From the NCBI GenBank assembly GCA_029255685.2, contig CM055312.2:7278649-7342648 (forward strand): 64,000 nucleotides of DNA, given 5' to 3'. The notes below the pieces were generated by a model. The model was not told the DNA's origin. It saw only the letters and a list, made by a program, of their open reading frames with translations, and did no database searches. Of the stretch, positions 48,243 through 59,863 are shown in pieces. Numbering within the stretch: position 1 is the stretch's first letter; each line of letters begins with the position of its first letter. The stretch is from Silene conica. Taxonomy: Eukaryota > Streptophyta > Magnoliopsida > Caryophyllales > Caryophyllaceae. A program made the translations under genes and the position numbers.

Positions 48243-50223
48243 GATGGCCGGACGAGGAAATGACAGAAATGTTAGATGTTCGAAAGGTCACAGCATCAGC
48301 ACGGGCTGGGAAACAGTTACGGTTTGAGCCAGAGGATTTAGCTGCTACTGCTGATTTTTAGCCGACGAGTCGGTAGGTCATGGTTCTGAGGAGCAGGTTG
48401 AGGAGCAGGTTGAGGAGCGGGTTGAGGAGAGGGGTGAGGAGTGGGTTGGGCTGAGGAGCGGGTGAGGAGGGGTCCCCGTAGACGGGATGACGGGATGACG
48501 AGCGTTGGGCGGGTGAAGAGGGTTCTAGCAGTGTAGCGGCTCCGAAGAAAAAAAAGTCCGCTAAGGATAATTCTTGGGTGGTTACAAATCCTGTTCCTGG
48601 AGGCCCAACTGTTGGTAGCGTGATTCCCAGCTTTGGGGGGAACATCGCCAACCAGTTATGGGCGACTCCCAACGATGTAGGTCGACCAGTGTTGACGGGT
48701 TACCACCGATTTGGTAAGGCGGAGGTGTTGAGTAAATGGCGACTATCTCCGATCGTTCAGTCTATGTAAGGCGGAGGTGTTGAGTAAATGGCGTTGGCGG
48801 ATCCTATTATGCATGTTTGTTGCTTTTTTTCGAAGGCAGTGGAACGCCTTAGGGGGCCTTTGGATCCTAATAAGGGGGTCCCTATTTACAAGTGTGGGGG
48901 TCTGTTGGTGGACTCGACTTTGGAGATGGTGAGGAGGCGTTGTGACTTTGTTGCCGCTCAGGGGTTCTTCACTGTGGTTTTGGGGTCGACACTTTTCGTC
49001 GACAAATCAGGCAATAGGTTACGTCCCCAGCTGTTACCCTTATTGCATGATCCTAGTGATGCACGTCATTTTGCTTGGGGTGCCGGTACGCTAGCCTTTA
49101 TGTACCGACAGTTGGGTATAGCTTCACGGGCTGGTGTGAAGACTATTGGTGGTTGCATGACTTTGTTACAGTCTTGGATCTATGAGTACTTCCCTATGTT
49201 TAGACCAGATCCACCATTGGACATTGGTGATACCCAGTGTCGGGCCGGTTGCTGGAGACTAGAGGTGGCAATCGGGTCACTCGGGTCGGTTACGGGTCGG
49301 GTCAAAGCAGGTCGGGTCATATCGGGTTCGGGTTATGTCGGGTTAGAACGGGTTCGGGTCGGTTCGGTTCATGTCGGGTCATCTACGGGTCGGGTCATCA
49401 CGGGTGACAATTCGGGTTGGGTCATTAGCGGGTCAGGTTATTGACATATATTTTATCTTATATATTTAGTTTTAGATGATAATTTTATGTTTAATTAATG
49501 GATATATGTATTAATTGAAGTTTAAGTTAAAATAATTAAGAAGAATTATCAATTTGGTGTCATTTAAACCATTATTAAGTCAGTTCATTATAACGTCATC
49601 TATCGGGTTGAGAAATATCGGGTCACAGACCGGGTCGGTTCGGTTCGGGTCGAGTTCGGGTTGGACAAAATAATGCTGATATCGGTTAGCGGGTCGGTTC
49701 GGGTTGGGTCAGTTCGGTTTCGAGTCGCCCAATTCTCGGGTTGTATCGGGTCGGGTTTCGGGCAGGTCGGGTCGGGTTCATCGGGTCGGATCAGCTTTTG
49801 CCAGCTCTACTGGAGACATGTTGGTTCTTTCGTACCATAGTACCTTAGTAATATTTAAAAATGACTCAATGTGTTAAAACAAACGGATTCCGCCATAATA
49901 GCCCACAATGCACCCACCCCATGCACTACTTAGCATTTTCAAAAACAAAAACCACGGCCAAGGCCTATCCCAGACCGCAGAGAGGTTGATTGAGTATCGT
50001 AGGATTTTTGGATGGTCTTAATCATGCTTCAGTTAGGTGGGAGTCGTTTGGGCCGCGTCAGGATGTGATTCATCCTCGTACTCTGTACTCCGGTTGCATT
50101 CAGTTCATGGACATAGCTGAGATGTACCTGCCCGATCGGTGTTTACGGCAGTTTGGGTATGTGCAAGTTGTACCCAATCCTATTATGTCGTTGGATGCGT
50201 ACCGGCCTGCATCGGGACGATAA
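48243..50223 (+). pseudogene. Plant mobile domain (PMD) gene (element B), broken by hAT
   Basis: It starts MAGRGNDRNVR as in element A, then is frameshifted at about 48276 and 48354. Recognisable parts are PGGPTVGSVIPSFGG, WATPNDVGRPVLTGYH, CCFFSKAVERLRGPLDPNKG, FFTVVLG, LRPQLLPLLHDPSDARHFAW, MTLLQSWIYEYFPMF and, after an hAT insertion at 49260-49809, the C-terminal part (VRWESFGPRQDV, YSGCIQFMDIAEMYLPDRCL, RQFGYVQVVPNP) ending at 50221-50223. The segment encoding the first conserved PMD helices (present in A from MYDESGL to DDGTLADP) is missing. A ~26-bp duplicate (AAGGCGGAGGTGTTGAGTAA...) lies at the junction (48716 and 48768). Not functional. Confidence 0.82.
49260..49809. mobile_element. 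hAT-like element with perfect 8-bp TSD in PMD gene
   Basis: The 550-bp element starts TAGAGGTGGCAATCGGGTC and ends GCTTTTGCCAGCTCTA, and is filled at both ends with GGTCGGGTCA-type steps in direct and degenerate form. CTGGAGAC is duplicated exactly at 49252-49259 and 49810-49817. Because the flanking PMD reading frame is known, both borders are certain. The 8-bp duplication assigns the whole TGGCAA...TTGCCA family in this window to hAT. Confidence 0.92.
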
Positions 50224-50392
50224 ATCCTCTTCCAACATCTTGGCGCCTCTTTCAAATTCTGCCCGCAATTCAATGATACCTTCCTTCGATATTTTATTCA
50301 ATGATACCTTCCTTCGATATTTTATAAGAAATTCTGGAAAATAATCGATGAAGACCCGTTAGCCGTACCGTTCTAGATAACTGCAACCGGTG

Positions 50393-51733
50393 TCAGATCT
50401 CAACATGTTGCGTTTCCAACAAGGAATGGAAACGTATCCAAATGCTATCAATAGCCAGTTTCGCGCTATTCAACCACTTCTTTAAATTTGCATGAGCCGA
50501 CTCAACACGAGATGTAGTAGTGTTACCGAAATGAGTAATCTTGTTCGTTCTGTACTTGGCCCATTTTTCCACGTGCGGGATCCATTGATCCTCAACATAA
50601 GCCGCCACAGGCGCAAATTGCCTAACAAACTCGCTCCATGCCACATCGAACAAATCTTGGGTCTCCGCCTCAACAACCGCCTTAAACAATTTGATAGTTA
50701 TATACTTACCCCAACTATCCTTGCGCGTGATATTGAGTGCTTTGGTCTCCACGTTCGAATATATATGCCAGAGACATAACAAGTGAGCCGAATCAGGAAA
50801 AACAGTCGGAATCGCATTCAACAACCTCTGTTCGAAATCTGTGACAATTACATTAGGTTGAACGTCGTCGTTGAGAAGGGACTTCAATCGCTCTAAAACC
50901 CAAACATACCCATCCTCGGACTCATGAGTAACAATCGCATAAGCAATCACAAAGGTCTTCCCAACCGGTGTGACACCCACCATCTCAATAAGCGGAAGAC
51001 CGTACAAGTTTGTCTTGTAGGTGGAATCGATCAACGCAACATAATAGTATGATCGAAACATCTTAACTGATTCTGGATGAGCCATGAACACGTGGGTAAG
51101 CTCGTCCTCCTCCGGATCGGTAACTCAAAAATGGACATACTTATGCTGAACCGCGAGTGCCAACATTTGTTGTGCCGGGTTTCTCCCATCTCTTTCCTCG
51201 ACCCTTACTTTCTGAGAATGATTGTAGATTTGTCGCCGATTAGGTGTAGCCTTCCCAGGATTTCTCTGATGCAAACTCGCACTAATAATCGCCGCTGTAA
51301 CGTGAGCTCTAACTTGGGCATCGATGAAAGCCAACTCATCTTCATCAAACCGTGCGTGATATCTATCGCCATCACTATACGTCCCTAACCCGTGATTATG
51401 AAACCCGAAAAGCATGACCATCCTTCACTTACCTTCTTCTATTTCAACAGCTTTCATTCTGAATTTGCAATTGCACCACGAGCTACCCGTGTTACTCCTT
51501 ATCAAAGTATCAGCATCACTATTTAAGGGAGGTCGTCCACCCATCCGACAAACAAAATAATCCTGTCTCAAACTCGTGTGACAACCGACTTTTTTGTTGC
51601 TCGCTCTTTTTATTCCAAACCCGAGACTAAGTGTTATCTCAAATGCCCAAGTAAACCCATCTCCAGTCGAACCAAAAACTCTATCGGTGGTAAAATGACT
51701 AGAGTAGTCAACACCGTCTCCATCGTCGTAAAC
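50393..51733 (-). pseudogene. MULE transposase (element B), two nonsense mutations
   Basis: The minus strand encodes the same FAR1-like/MULE protein as element A but through to its C-terminus. After the zinc-binding region (WCNCKFRM...HNHGLG) come the DDE parts: ALIDSTYKTN (first D), NVIVTDFEQRLLNAI (second D), AHLLCLWHI (C/H motif), then FGNTTTSRVESAHANLKKWL (acidic residue region) and the end HVEI. Two in-frame TGA stops replace conserved tryptophans of copy A, at about 51427 (KWRM) and about 51126 (HFWVTD). The frame otherwise aligns without indels. An acceptor at 51734-51735 marks the start of this exon; the first exon was not found. Confidence 0.87.
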
Positions 51734-51773
51734 CTGGACACGGTTTGATAATTACGTTTATGATTACGGTTTA

Positions 51774-51808
51774 GGGGTTAGGGTTAGGGTTAGGGTTAGG
51801 GTTAGGGT
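51774..51808. repeat. Interstitial telomere-like repeat
   Basis: Five to six TTAGGG units in a row just inside the palindrome array of element B. Element A has only a remnant (CCCTAACCCCTAAACC at 25505-25521). The unit lacks the third T of the usual plant telomere TTTAGGG. Confidence 0.8.
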
Positions 51809-51835
51809 TTTTTTTTTTAAAAAAAAAAAAATTGG

Positions 51836-52057
51836 GACAGACAATAATTTCGTCCAGAACCTGCTCCAGACGAAGATAATTTTCGTCCAGAACAGGCGGT
51901 GGACGAAAATCATTTTCGTCCAGAACAGGTCTGGGACGAAAATAATTTTCGTCTGGACCAGGTCCTGGACGAAAATTATTTTCGTCCCACACCTGTTCTG
52001 GACGAAAATTATTTTCTTCCACCACCTGTTCTGGACGAAAATGATTTTCGTCCACCC
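51836..52057. repeat. Palindrome array, right (transposase) end of element B
   Basis: Seven copies of GACGAAAATNATTTTCGTC at a regular 33-bp period. The 12-bp spacers (AGAACAGGTCTG, CACACCTGTTCT and similar) are themselves inverted about the array centre. This is the best preserved of the four arrays. Confidence 0.9.
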
Positions 52058-52710
52058 CCTATATATTTTTTTTTTGTTTTTTTTTTTTCAAACCGGTTTC
52101 GGGAATCTGCGCTAATCCGTTCTACAATATTACAAATCCTAAATTTGAAACAAATTAAAATCGTAAATTTCAAACAAATTAAAATCGTAAACTAACCTCG
52201 TCATTGTCGCTCATCGTTGAAAACCGTTCTTCAAAACGTGGATTTTGTATTTTCTAGGAAAGCCGAGTTTTTGTATTTTCAGAGAAAACCGAGTTTTTGA
52301 ATTTCGTAAAAATCCAATATCGTTATTAAGTCCGAAAATGAAGTTGTAGATATAGAGAATTGCGGGGGGGCAAAATGGGTATTTCATGTTAATGTGTCGA
52401 CGATAATTAGTAATTTGTCGACGATCTTTAGCATGCCCCTTTTTTATCTTGAATTGCGATGGAATAAATTAAAATCGCTTAATAAGGTGAATGTGCTTTT
52501 TTTGGTCAGGTAATGACTTTTGATATAATTTCTAATGCAATTTTCATCTTGGCTAATTCAAAAGCAACCTTTTTCTTATTTTTGTTTTGTGTACGGTCTC
52601 AAACACAAGAGTAAAATTGTTTAAGTTCTTCCCTTCCTTGCCATGCAATGTGTTACTTCCGCACCAAAATTGTCCTTGTACCTCTTTTTACATCCAAAAT
52701 ATTCCAAAAT

Positions 52711-55008
52711 TGTAACACCCCCATTTATTTAAGGGCCTGGACTAGGACTCCTCAGATAAATACAGGTGTTACCATCTCGGTTTCCCGAGGCAGTAGATAC
52801 AAAGGAAGATAAACAGTACTTTAAATTAAGTTTAAAGTCAAACATGTTCTTACATAACCAAAAGATAAAACTGTTCGGATCAAAAAGAAATTACAACTCA
52901 TAGACTATTCTCAAGTGATCTATGCTCTAAACAGGTCCGGGTCCAAGCTTCTCACTTCCCTAAGCTCCCATAGTCTTTAACCTGTCAGTCTGCTCCCCAA
53001 TAATTGGTTCATCACAGGTGATCACGAATACACAGGGTCAACCACGAGGTTGAGTAGGGAAAACCATAAATAGAAAACATTACTATAAATAGAAAGCTGA
53101 ATATCTCCACTCCGAATCACAGACCCTTTTCCTCCGCACCAAACACAGACCCTTTATCTCCGCGCCACACAGACCCTTTTATCTCCGCACCAAACACAGA
53201 CCCTTTTTTTTTCTCCACGCCACACAGACCCTTTTGTTCTCCTCAGCTCATATCGTATCACAAAATATATATAAACAAATATCGTAATATACCAAACAAG
53301 TATTAGTATAAAACATTCATGGTAATCATTATTAACAACTGGGTAATCATTATGATATGCATCGTATTTCCCCTACCTGAAATAGCAGGAAATGCAGATA
53401 CGTCCAAGCGCGTTAAAAGTGTTCCACACGAAACTGGCCACCTAAAATATATATTACTTAATTAATAAACTTCTACTCACGTAACACGTACACACATTCC
53501 ATTTATAGTAACTTACTATAAATAGCAACTGCCACAAATAGTAACTTGGTTTGAAATTCAAAAAGTAAATTAATACCCATATATAAGTTTCCCCATAAAT
53601 AACTCCCACAATAAATTCCTTATTAAAATAAAATCTTTACTAAAAGAAAACCATACTACCATAAATAACAATAATCATAATAATGATAATAATATCTCTA
53701 ATAATAATAATAGTAATAATAAAAATAATAATAATAGAAATAAAAACCAACAACAAAAGTAGTTTTATTACTACACCCAAACAGCCCCTCGACTCGCCAT
53801 CTAACAGCCCCTAACCCGCCGTGCTACACCACAAACACCACCGACAACCACCAACCCGTGCACCCTGTACCACTGCCTGACCGCACAGCCACCACCAGGG
53901 TCCTCGTCTCCCACCAACGCGGTGAACCAGAGCCCACAACAGCCCTGGTTCATCCCGCCAATGTCTGACCAGAACCAAAACACCCCACCTACGAAACCTG
54001 TACAACCGCCGACACCCCCTGACTCAACCACCTTCACCCACCTAGACACCTGACCTACAAGACCTGGTGGTAACACCGTGTCGACCTCCCCCGAGTCAAC
54101 GGTGTTACCACCCCCAAGATTAACCCCTACACACTGACTCACGAAAATAAACAACAACACATCAGCCACCTTGTCACCACCCAAATCGACCACCCGCAAA
54201 ACCACCATAGACAGACACCACGGACCACCTTAACCACTTCTGCTTGACACCCCCGTATACCTCTTGTTCTCTGACCACGGACCCATAAAAATACAGACTA
54301 TACACGACTCCATACATACACAAAACTAGACACCCAGAAACATGCGATAAAGAAACGAATAACAGTACACAAAACCCATCCCTGCAACGAGTAAAAACAC
54401 CCCTCACGACACCCTTTTAACTGACCACGACCACCACAACATGTTCTTTATACGTTCATTACATGATCCGTCACAAAATTATATAAAAACATCAAAGATT
54501 CATCGCATTATACCTGACTGATATCGTAAGCAAACAAGCAGACTGACAAGACTATAACAACGTGTGTGTGTGTCTGCCTAGTTTCTGACCCAAATCGAAC
54601 CACCGTGGGCTAGGTTGTGACCACCGTGAGAGGCTCCCTTTCTTCCCTGTAGTGACGGCTAAGTTTTGGTGTTTTGAGATCTGATGTTGGGTGTGTAGGG
54701 TTAGGGTAGATTCCAGCTTAAATAAGGCGGCTGGAATGAGTGTTGGCTGAGTTTTGAAAACTTCCCAACGTGGGCTGCTTGTATGCACGCATTTCGAGGC
54801 CCATGGCCGTGCTGCCATGGGTCCTAGGTTCGAACCCCAACAACCTCATGTTACAACTATTTTACTTAAAGTAGTCAAGTCCCTTTTCGAGCCCAAATAA
54901 GATCACAACACCTCTTATAAAACGCATACAAGTAGCTTATAAAACGAACGATTTATATAAAATGAATCAAAAGCTTAAATAAAATAAATCAAAAAACGAG
55001 GTATTACA
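52711..55008 (-). repeat. 3' LTR
   Basis: 2298 bp, reading minus from TGTAATACCTCG to GGGGGTGTTACA. It contains a CAGACCCTTTT-based minisatellite, AT-rich trinucleotide-like DNA and a GC-rich block whose long open frames have no domain. Confidence 0.95.
53119..53243. repeat. CAGACCCTTTT minisatellite in LTR
   Basis: Five imperfect ~25-bp units of the type CACAGACCCTTTTATCTCCG. The same array is in the other LTR at about 60748-60872. Confidence 0.85.
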
Positions 55009-55021
55009 GTCTTCCCTCCTT
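55009..55021 (-). other. Polypurine tract
   Basis: On the minus strand AAGGAGGGAAGAC directly abuts the 3' LTR. It is the expected primer for plus-strand DNA synthesis. Confidence 0.8.
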
Positions 55022-55186
55022 AAAACGAACTTCGTCCCGAAGTTCTACCACCCTTAGGTAACCAAACTATCAACTCAAACAAGCTCGAAGCACAAAGAAC
55101 TCAATACAATTTGCATAAACTTAATTAAATCGCATAATGTCACATTCCACCCCCCTTAAAGAAAAGTTACGTCCGCGTAACTTACC

Positions 55187-58100
55187 TCAATCAAACAAAT
55201 GTGGGTAACGTTCCCTAATAGATGCCTCGGGCTCCCACGTAGCCTCCTCCTGATTATGATTTGACCACAAGACTTTCACCAAGGATGTTTCTCCATTACG
55301 AGTCTTCCGTACCTTCCTGTCCAAAATCTCTCTCGGAGTCTCAATGTATGCCAACTGCTCATCTACCTCAATCACCTCATGCTGAAGTACATGCGACGGA
55401 TCACTCACGTATCTCCTCAACTGAGACACATGGAACACATTATGGACCTTGGATAGGGTTGGAGGTAAAGCTAAGCGATATGCCACCTCTCCAACTCTGT
55501 CCAAAATCTCAAATGGCCCTATAAATTTCTGACTCAGTTTGCCACGCTTGCCGAATCTCATCACTCCCTTCATCGGAGAGACTTTCAGTAATACTTTCTC
55601 TCCGACCTCAAATGAAATATCACTCCTTTTCAGATCTGCATAGCTCTTCTGTCGATCCTGAGCGGCCCTCATCCTCTGACGAATAATCTGAACCTGTTCC
55701 ACCATCTCCTGAATCATATCTGGCCCCAATGTCACAACATCGGCTCGATCATCCCAACACACAGGGCTTCGACATTTCCTCCCGTATAACGCCTCGAAAG
55801 GGGCCATGCCTATGCTTGCATGATAGCTGTTATTATAAGAAAACTCGATCAACCCCAGTCGATCCTCCCAAGATCCTCCGAACTCAAGTACACAAGCTCT
55901 CAACATATCTTCGAGAGTCTGAATTGTCCTCTCAGTCTGACCATCGGTTGCCGGATGGAAAGCTGTACTCATCTTCAGCTGGGTACCCAAAGCAGCCTGC
56001 AACTCCTGCCAAAATCTGGATATAAACCTCGAGTCTCGATCAGAAACAATATCTTTGGGTACACCATGTAGTTTGACTACATTCTGAACATATGACTTAG
56101 CCATCTCGGCTTTACTCCAGGTATCTTTCATGGGAATAAAGTGAGCTGACTTGGTCAAACGATCCACGATTACCCAAATCATGTTGTTGCCCCTCTGAGT
56201 TCGAGGCAACCCCACGATAAAGTCCATTGAAATGTTCTCCCACTTCCACTCTGGCACATCTAACGGTTGAACCTTACCTTGAGGTCTCTTATGCTCCCCT
56301 TTCACTCGCTGACAAGTCAAACATCTCGACACGAACTCTGCGACTTCCTTCTTCATATTAGGCCACCAAAACGTCTTCTTAAGATCCTTATACAACTTAT
56401 CACCCCCTGGGTGAACAGAATAAGGAGTAGCATGAGCTTCAGTCAGGATCTTCTTCTTTAGCTCCTCAACACTCGGTACACACCATCGCCCACTGAACCT
56501 CAAACTACCATCGGTATGAATACCGAACTTGGATGCCTCATCACCATTTCCATTCTCCACCATCAAACGCCACTTCTGGATTTTCTCATCGTTCTGCTGT
56601 AACTCCCGAATCTCCCCATACAACTCAGGCTCCACTGTCAAATCACCAAGAGTGTCCCCTTTTCGAATCATGAATATTCCCATCTCCCTTAGTTCACCAT
56701 ACAACCTCCCTCTCGATCTGGCACAATCCAAGGCATGTATTGACTTCCTACTGAGAGCGTCAGCTACCACATTTGCCTTGCCTTCGTGGTAGACAATCTG
56801 CATATCATAATCTCCGATCAATTCTATCCACCTCCTCTGCCTCATGTTCAACTCCTTCTGGGTGTAGATATATTTCAGGCTCTTATGGTCAGAAAACACC
56901 TTAAAAGTGGCTCCATAAAGGTAATGACGCCACAATTTTAGTGCAAAGACCACAGCGCCCAACTCCAAATCATGAGTCGGATAATTCTCTTCATAAGTCT
57001 TCAACTGGCGAGAAGCATACGCGATCACTCTCCCATTCTGCATTAGCACACAACCCAACCCATGTTTGGAAGCGTCGGTGTATACTTCGAAATTATCACT
57101 TCCAACTGGCAAGGCCAGGATAGGAGCTGTTGTCAGGCGTTCCTTAAGAGTCAGGAATGCCTTCTCACAACCCTCATCCCAGACAAAACGGTTCTCCTTC
57201 CTCATTAACGACGTCAGCGGGTTTGCTATCTTCGAAAAGTCTTTGACGAATCTTCGGTAATAACCTGCTAACCCCAGAAAACTTCGGATCTCACTCACAT
57301 TCTTCGGACTTTGCCACTTAGTCACAGCTTCAATTTTACTAGGGTCAACAGATACCCCCTCTTTGGAAATAACATGCCCCAAGAACGCCACTTTCTCCAA
57401 CCAGAATTCACACTTACTCAACTTAGCATTGAGTTTATGTTCTTCCAAAGTCTGAAGTACCTTCCTCAAATGATCTTCGTGCTCCTCCGCATTCTTGGAA
57501 TATACCAGGATGTCATCGATAAATACCACCACGAACTTGTCGAGATACGGGCTGAAGACTCGATTCATCAAGTCCATAAACACAGCTGGAGCATTAGTCA
57601 ATCCAAAGGGCATAACCACAAATTCATAGTGGCCATACCTCGTTCGGAAAGCGGTCTTCGGAATATCTTCATCCTTTATCCTCAATTGATGATACCCGGA
57701 TCTCAAATCGATCTTGGAGAAAACCCCAGCTCCACTCAACTGATCGAACAAGTCGTCGATTCTTGGCAAAGGATAGCGGTTCTTGATGGTTACATTGTTC
57801 AGTTCTCGGTAGTCAACACACAACCTCAAACTGCCATCCTTCTTTTTCACAAATAACACAGGTGCTCCCCAGGGCGACACACTGGGTCGGATGAACCCTT
57901 TCTCAGCTAGCTCATCCAATTGCTTCTTCAACTCCTCCATTTCTTTCGGTCCCATACGGTACGGTGATTTAGATATTGGTCCCGCCCCTGGTTTGAGGTC
58001 AATGGAAAATTCCACTTCCCTCCTCGGCGGTAACCCTGGAACGTCGTCCCGAAAAACTCCCTCAAACTCCCGTACCACAGGTATCTCACTAGTCTCGGGG

Positions 58101-59788
58101 GTCTCAGCCTCACAATTCCACATTTGGCACAAAATTAGGCTTTCCCCTTTCCGCAAGCTAGACTTCAGGGTATTGACAGATATAAATTTGATCTTTGGTT
58201 TAACTCTATACCCCTTGTAGGATACCCTCACTCCCTTGGGTCCCTTCAAGGAAATTTTCTTTTGGTGACAGTCGATAAACGCCCTATACTTCCCCAGCCA
58301 ATCCATCCCTAGGATCACCTCAAAACCTCCCAGCGGAAATTCTATGAGGTCACAATAGAAAATTGCTTCCCCGATTTTGATAGGTACACTCCCATAGACT
58401 CTATTACAAGCTATTGACTCTCCTGAAGGTATGGTCACTGAGTCCGCGACCCAGTCGAACCTCTCAAGCCCCAAAACTCTAACATGGTCCCTAGACACAA
58501 AAGAATGGGTGGCACCGGAATCGAAAAGTACGAAGGTAGGTTTAGAGTTCACAAGAAAAGTACCAGTAACCACATGAGCGTCATCTTGAGCGGCCTGCTT
58601 TCCCATGGCAAAGAGTTTGCCACTGGACTTGACCCCACTCTGGTTGGCAGAAGATGTCCCAGCCTGCTGATTTCCTGTCGTCCCCGTCTTGTTGCTGTTC
58701 CCACCTCCATTGTACTGATTCTGATATGAACGGTTCTGATTGTTGTTGTTGTAGTTCCTCTGGTAGTTGCTGCTGCCTCCTGACTTCGCACCCCCACCAT
58801 AGTTTGACATGGGTGTGCGATAGCCACTGCTGCCATAGGACTGCGTGCGAGATCCCTGATATCCGGATGTAGGTGTGCGATAACCCCCGGACTGATTCCC
58901 TCCAGAAGAACGACATACTGCCTGTTTGTGCCCAATCTTCCCGCAGCCGAAACAGACCACTCCCACTGAGCCACTGCCTGAACCCCCACTCCTGAAGTTG
59001 CCCCCACTCTGATTCCTTCCACCCCCAGAGGCACTACTCCCGAAATACCCACTGTACTTGTTATTACTCTGCTTTTTCGATCCTGAACCCTCAGCTACTG
59101 TTTCAGCTTTCCTCTTTTCTGACTTGGACTGTTTGTCCTTTCTGATCATATCCGAAAGCCTCTCCGCCGCCCCAGCCCGTAAATAGATGTCACGGATTGT
59201 GGTGGGCGGAGCTGCAATCAGTCTCTTTTTGATGGCGATTGATAGTCCCCTCTCAAATTTCATGGCTAGCATAGCATCGTCAAATCCCATATCTCTCACA
59301 TAGTGTACCAGCTGGATGAATCTCCTGTAGTAAACCTCTACGGTCATGTCCTCCGACATCGTGAATGAGTCGAACTCCTCCCTCAGCTTGCTCTTTTGGA
59401 ATTCTGGTAGAAACGCCTCGTTCAGAACTCCCTGGAATGCATCCCACGGAACAAACGCGGATCCACCCTCTATAGCTGCTTCCCGAAGCTCTCCCTTATT
59501 CGCGGTCCACCAATCTCCAGCCATACCCCTCAGATAGTGGGCAGCCTGGTCTACCTTCAATTCTTCAGGGCAATCCAGCAACTCGAACAGGTTATCGAAT
59601 TCCCGGCACCAAGCTCCTAACAGATGAGGTTCCCCCTCCCCAGTGAATTGGGTAGGGTGGTGTCTTGCGATTATTGTGCTCATTTTCGCGGAGTCCATTC
59701 GTTTGGCCTTTAGGGCCTCATTTTCAGCTATCAAACGGTCCACCTCCTCTTGGGTGATGTTAACGGCATTCTCTCTTCGCGGAGGCAT
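55187..59788 (-). CDS. Gag-Pol polyprotein of Tekay-type chromovirus
   Basis: An uninterrupted 1533-codon frame, started at the ATG at 59788 (MPPRREN, the usual start for this clade) rather than at an in-frame upstream ATG at 59863. Domains in order: Gag capsid region; CCHC zinc knuckle [14 protein letters not shown]; aspartic protease with DSGATHSF; reverse transcriptase with [17 protein letters not shown] and FIDDILVYS; RNase H ([32 protein letters not shown]); integrase with an H..H..CLTCQ zinc region and catalytic residues in [15 protein letters not shown] and the E of [14 protein letters not shown]; and a C-terminal chromodomain-like tail ([18 protein letters not shown]) that in this clade targets integration to chromatin. 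No stop or frameshift is visible. Confidence 0.96.
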   Translation of the reverse strand: MPPRRENAVNITQEEVDRLIAENEALKAKRMDSAKMSTIIARHHPTQFTGEGEPHLLGAWCREFDNLFELLDCPEELKVDQAAHYLRGMAGDWWTANKGELREAAIEGGSAFVPWDAFQGVLNEAFLPEFQKSKLREEFDSFTMSEDMTVEVYYRRFIQLVHYVRDMGFDDAMLAMKFERGLSIAIKKRLIAAPPTTIRDIYLRAGAAERLSDMIRKDKQSKSEKRKAETVAEGSGSKKQSNNKYSGYFGSSASGGGRNQSGGNFRSGGSGSGSVGVVCFGCGKIGHKQAVCRSSGGNQSGGYRTPTSGYQGSRTQSYGSSGYRTPMSNYGGGAKSGGSSNYQRNYNNNNQNRSYQNQYNGGGNSNKTGTTGNQQAGTSSANQSGVKSSGKLFAMGKQAAQDDAHVVTGTFLVNSKPTFVLFDSGATHSFVSRDHVRVLGLERFDWVADSVTIPSGESIACNRVYGSVPIKIGEAIFYCDLIEFPLGGFEVILGMDWLGKYRAFIDCHQKKISLKGPKGVRVSYKGYRVKPKIKFISVNTLKSSLRKGESLILCQMWNCEAETPETSEIPVVREFEGVFRDDVPGLPPRREVEFSIDLKPGAGPISKSPYRMGPKEMEELKKQLDELAEKGFIRPSVSPWGAPVLFVKKKDGSLRLCVDYRELNNVTIKNRYPLPRIDDLFDQLSGAGVFSKIDLRSGYHQLRIKDEDIPKTAFRTRYGHYEFVVMPFGLTNAPAVFMDLMNRVFSPYLDKFVVVFIDDILVYSKNAEEHEDHLRKVLQTLEEHKLNAKLSKCEFWLEKVAFLGHVISKEGVSVDPSKIEAVTKWQSPKNVSEIRSFLGLAGYYRRFVKDFSKIANPLTSLMRKENRFVWDEGCEKAFLTLKERLTTAPILALPVGSDNFEVYTDASKHGLGCVLMQNGRVIAYASRQLKTYEENYPTHDLELGAVVFALKLWRHYLYGATFKVFSDHKSLKYIYTQKELNMRQRRWIELIGDYDMQIVYHEGKANVVADALSRKSIHALDCARSRGRLYGELREMGIFMIRKGDTLGDLTVEPELYGEIRELQQNDEKIQKWRLMVENGNGDEASKFGIHTDGSLRFSGRWCVPSVEELKKKILTEAHATPYSVHPGGDKLYKDLKKTFWWPNMKKEVAEFVSRCLTCQRVKGEHKRPQGKVQPLDVPEWKWENISMDFIVGLPRTQRGNNMIWVIVDRLTKSAHFIPMKDTWSKAEMAKSYVQNVVKLHGVPKDIVSDRDSRFISRFWQELQAALGTQLKMSTAFHPATDGQTERTIQTLEDMLRACVLEFGGSWEDRLGLIEFSYNNSYHASIGMAPFEALYGRKCRSPVCWDDRADVVTLGPDMIQEMVEQVQIIRQRMRAAQDRQKSYADLKRSDISFEVGEKVLLKVSPMKGVMRFGKRGKLSQKFIGPFEILDRVGEVAYRLALPPTLSKVHNVFHVSQLRRYVSDPSHVLQHEVIEVDEQLAYIETPREILDRKVRKTRNGETSLVKVLWSNHNQEEATWEPEASIRERYPHLFD

Positions 59789-59863
59789 ACTATAAAACAA
59801 GAAAAGAATGAGTCCCGACGTACATGGGTACCCATTTGGTTTAGGGCTATGCTCCCTAAGCAT

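Larger units (their letters stand above)
47446..52439 (-). mobile_element. Mutator-like element B (opposite orientation, both gene halves)
   Basis: The same TIR core as element A (GACAAATTACTAATTATCG at 47461 and its inverse at about 52401-52420), with the transposase end on the right (CGATCTTTAGCATGCCCC ending at 52439) and the PMD end on the left. Order: TIR, palindrome array, PMD gene (plus), transposase (minus), telomere-like repeat, palindrome array, TIR. No matching target duplication was found, so the left boundary is approximate. An hAT-like element sits in the PMD gene. Both genes are inactive, but together with A they show the full-length gene order. Confidence 0.8.

Noticed and set aside
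51771..52195. Open frames rich in DENNFRP repeats, on both strands (also near 25176-25445, 27470-27958 and 47825-48231)
   Set aside because: They read through the GACGAAAATNATTTTCGTC palindrome arrays. Similar peptides appear on both strands, as expected from a palindrome, so no protein is implied.
53801..54208. 135-residue open frame in the LTR, repeated at 61430-61837
   Set aside because: It is identical in both LTRs, has biased Gly/Val composition and no domain. It comes from a GC-skewed block of the LTR rather than a gene.
54792..54848. Possible tRNA gene around GGTTCGAACCC
   Set aside because: No cloverleaf with acceptor and anticodon stems can be drawn; only box-like motifs are present.
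55261..59537. Many plus-strand open frames opposite Gag-Pol
   Set aside because: They are antisense shadows of the conserved minus-strand polyprotein.
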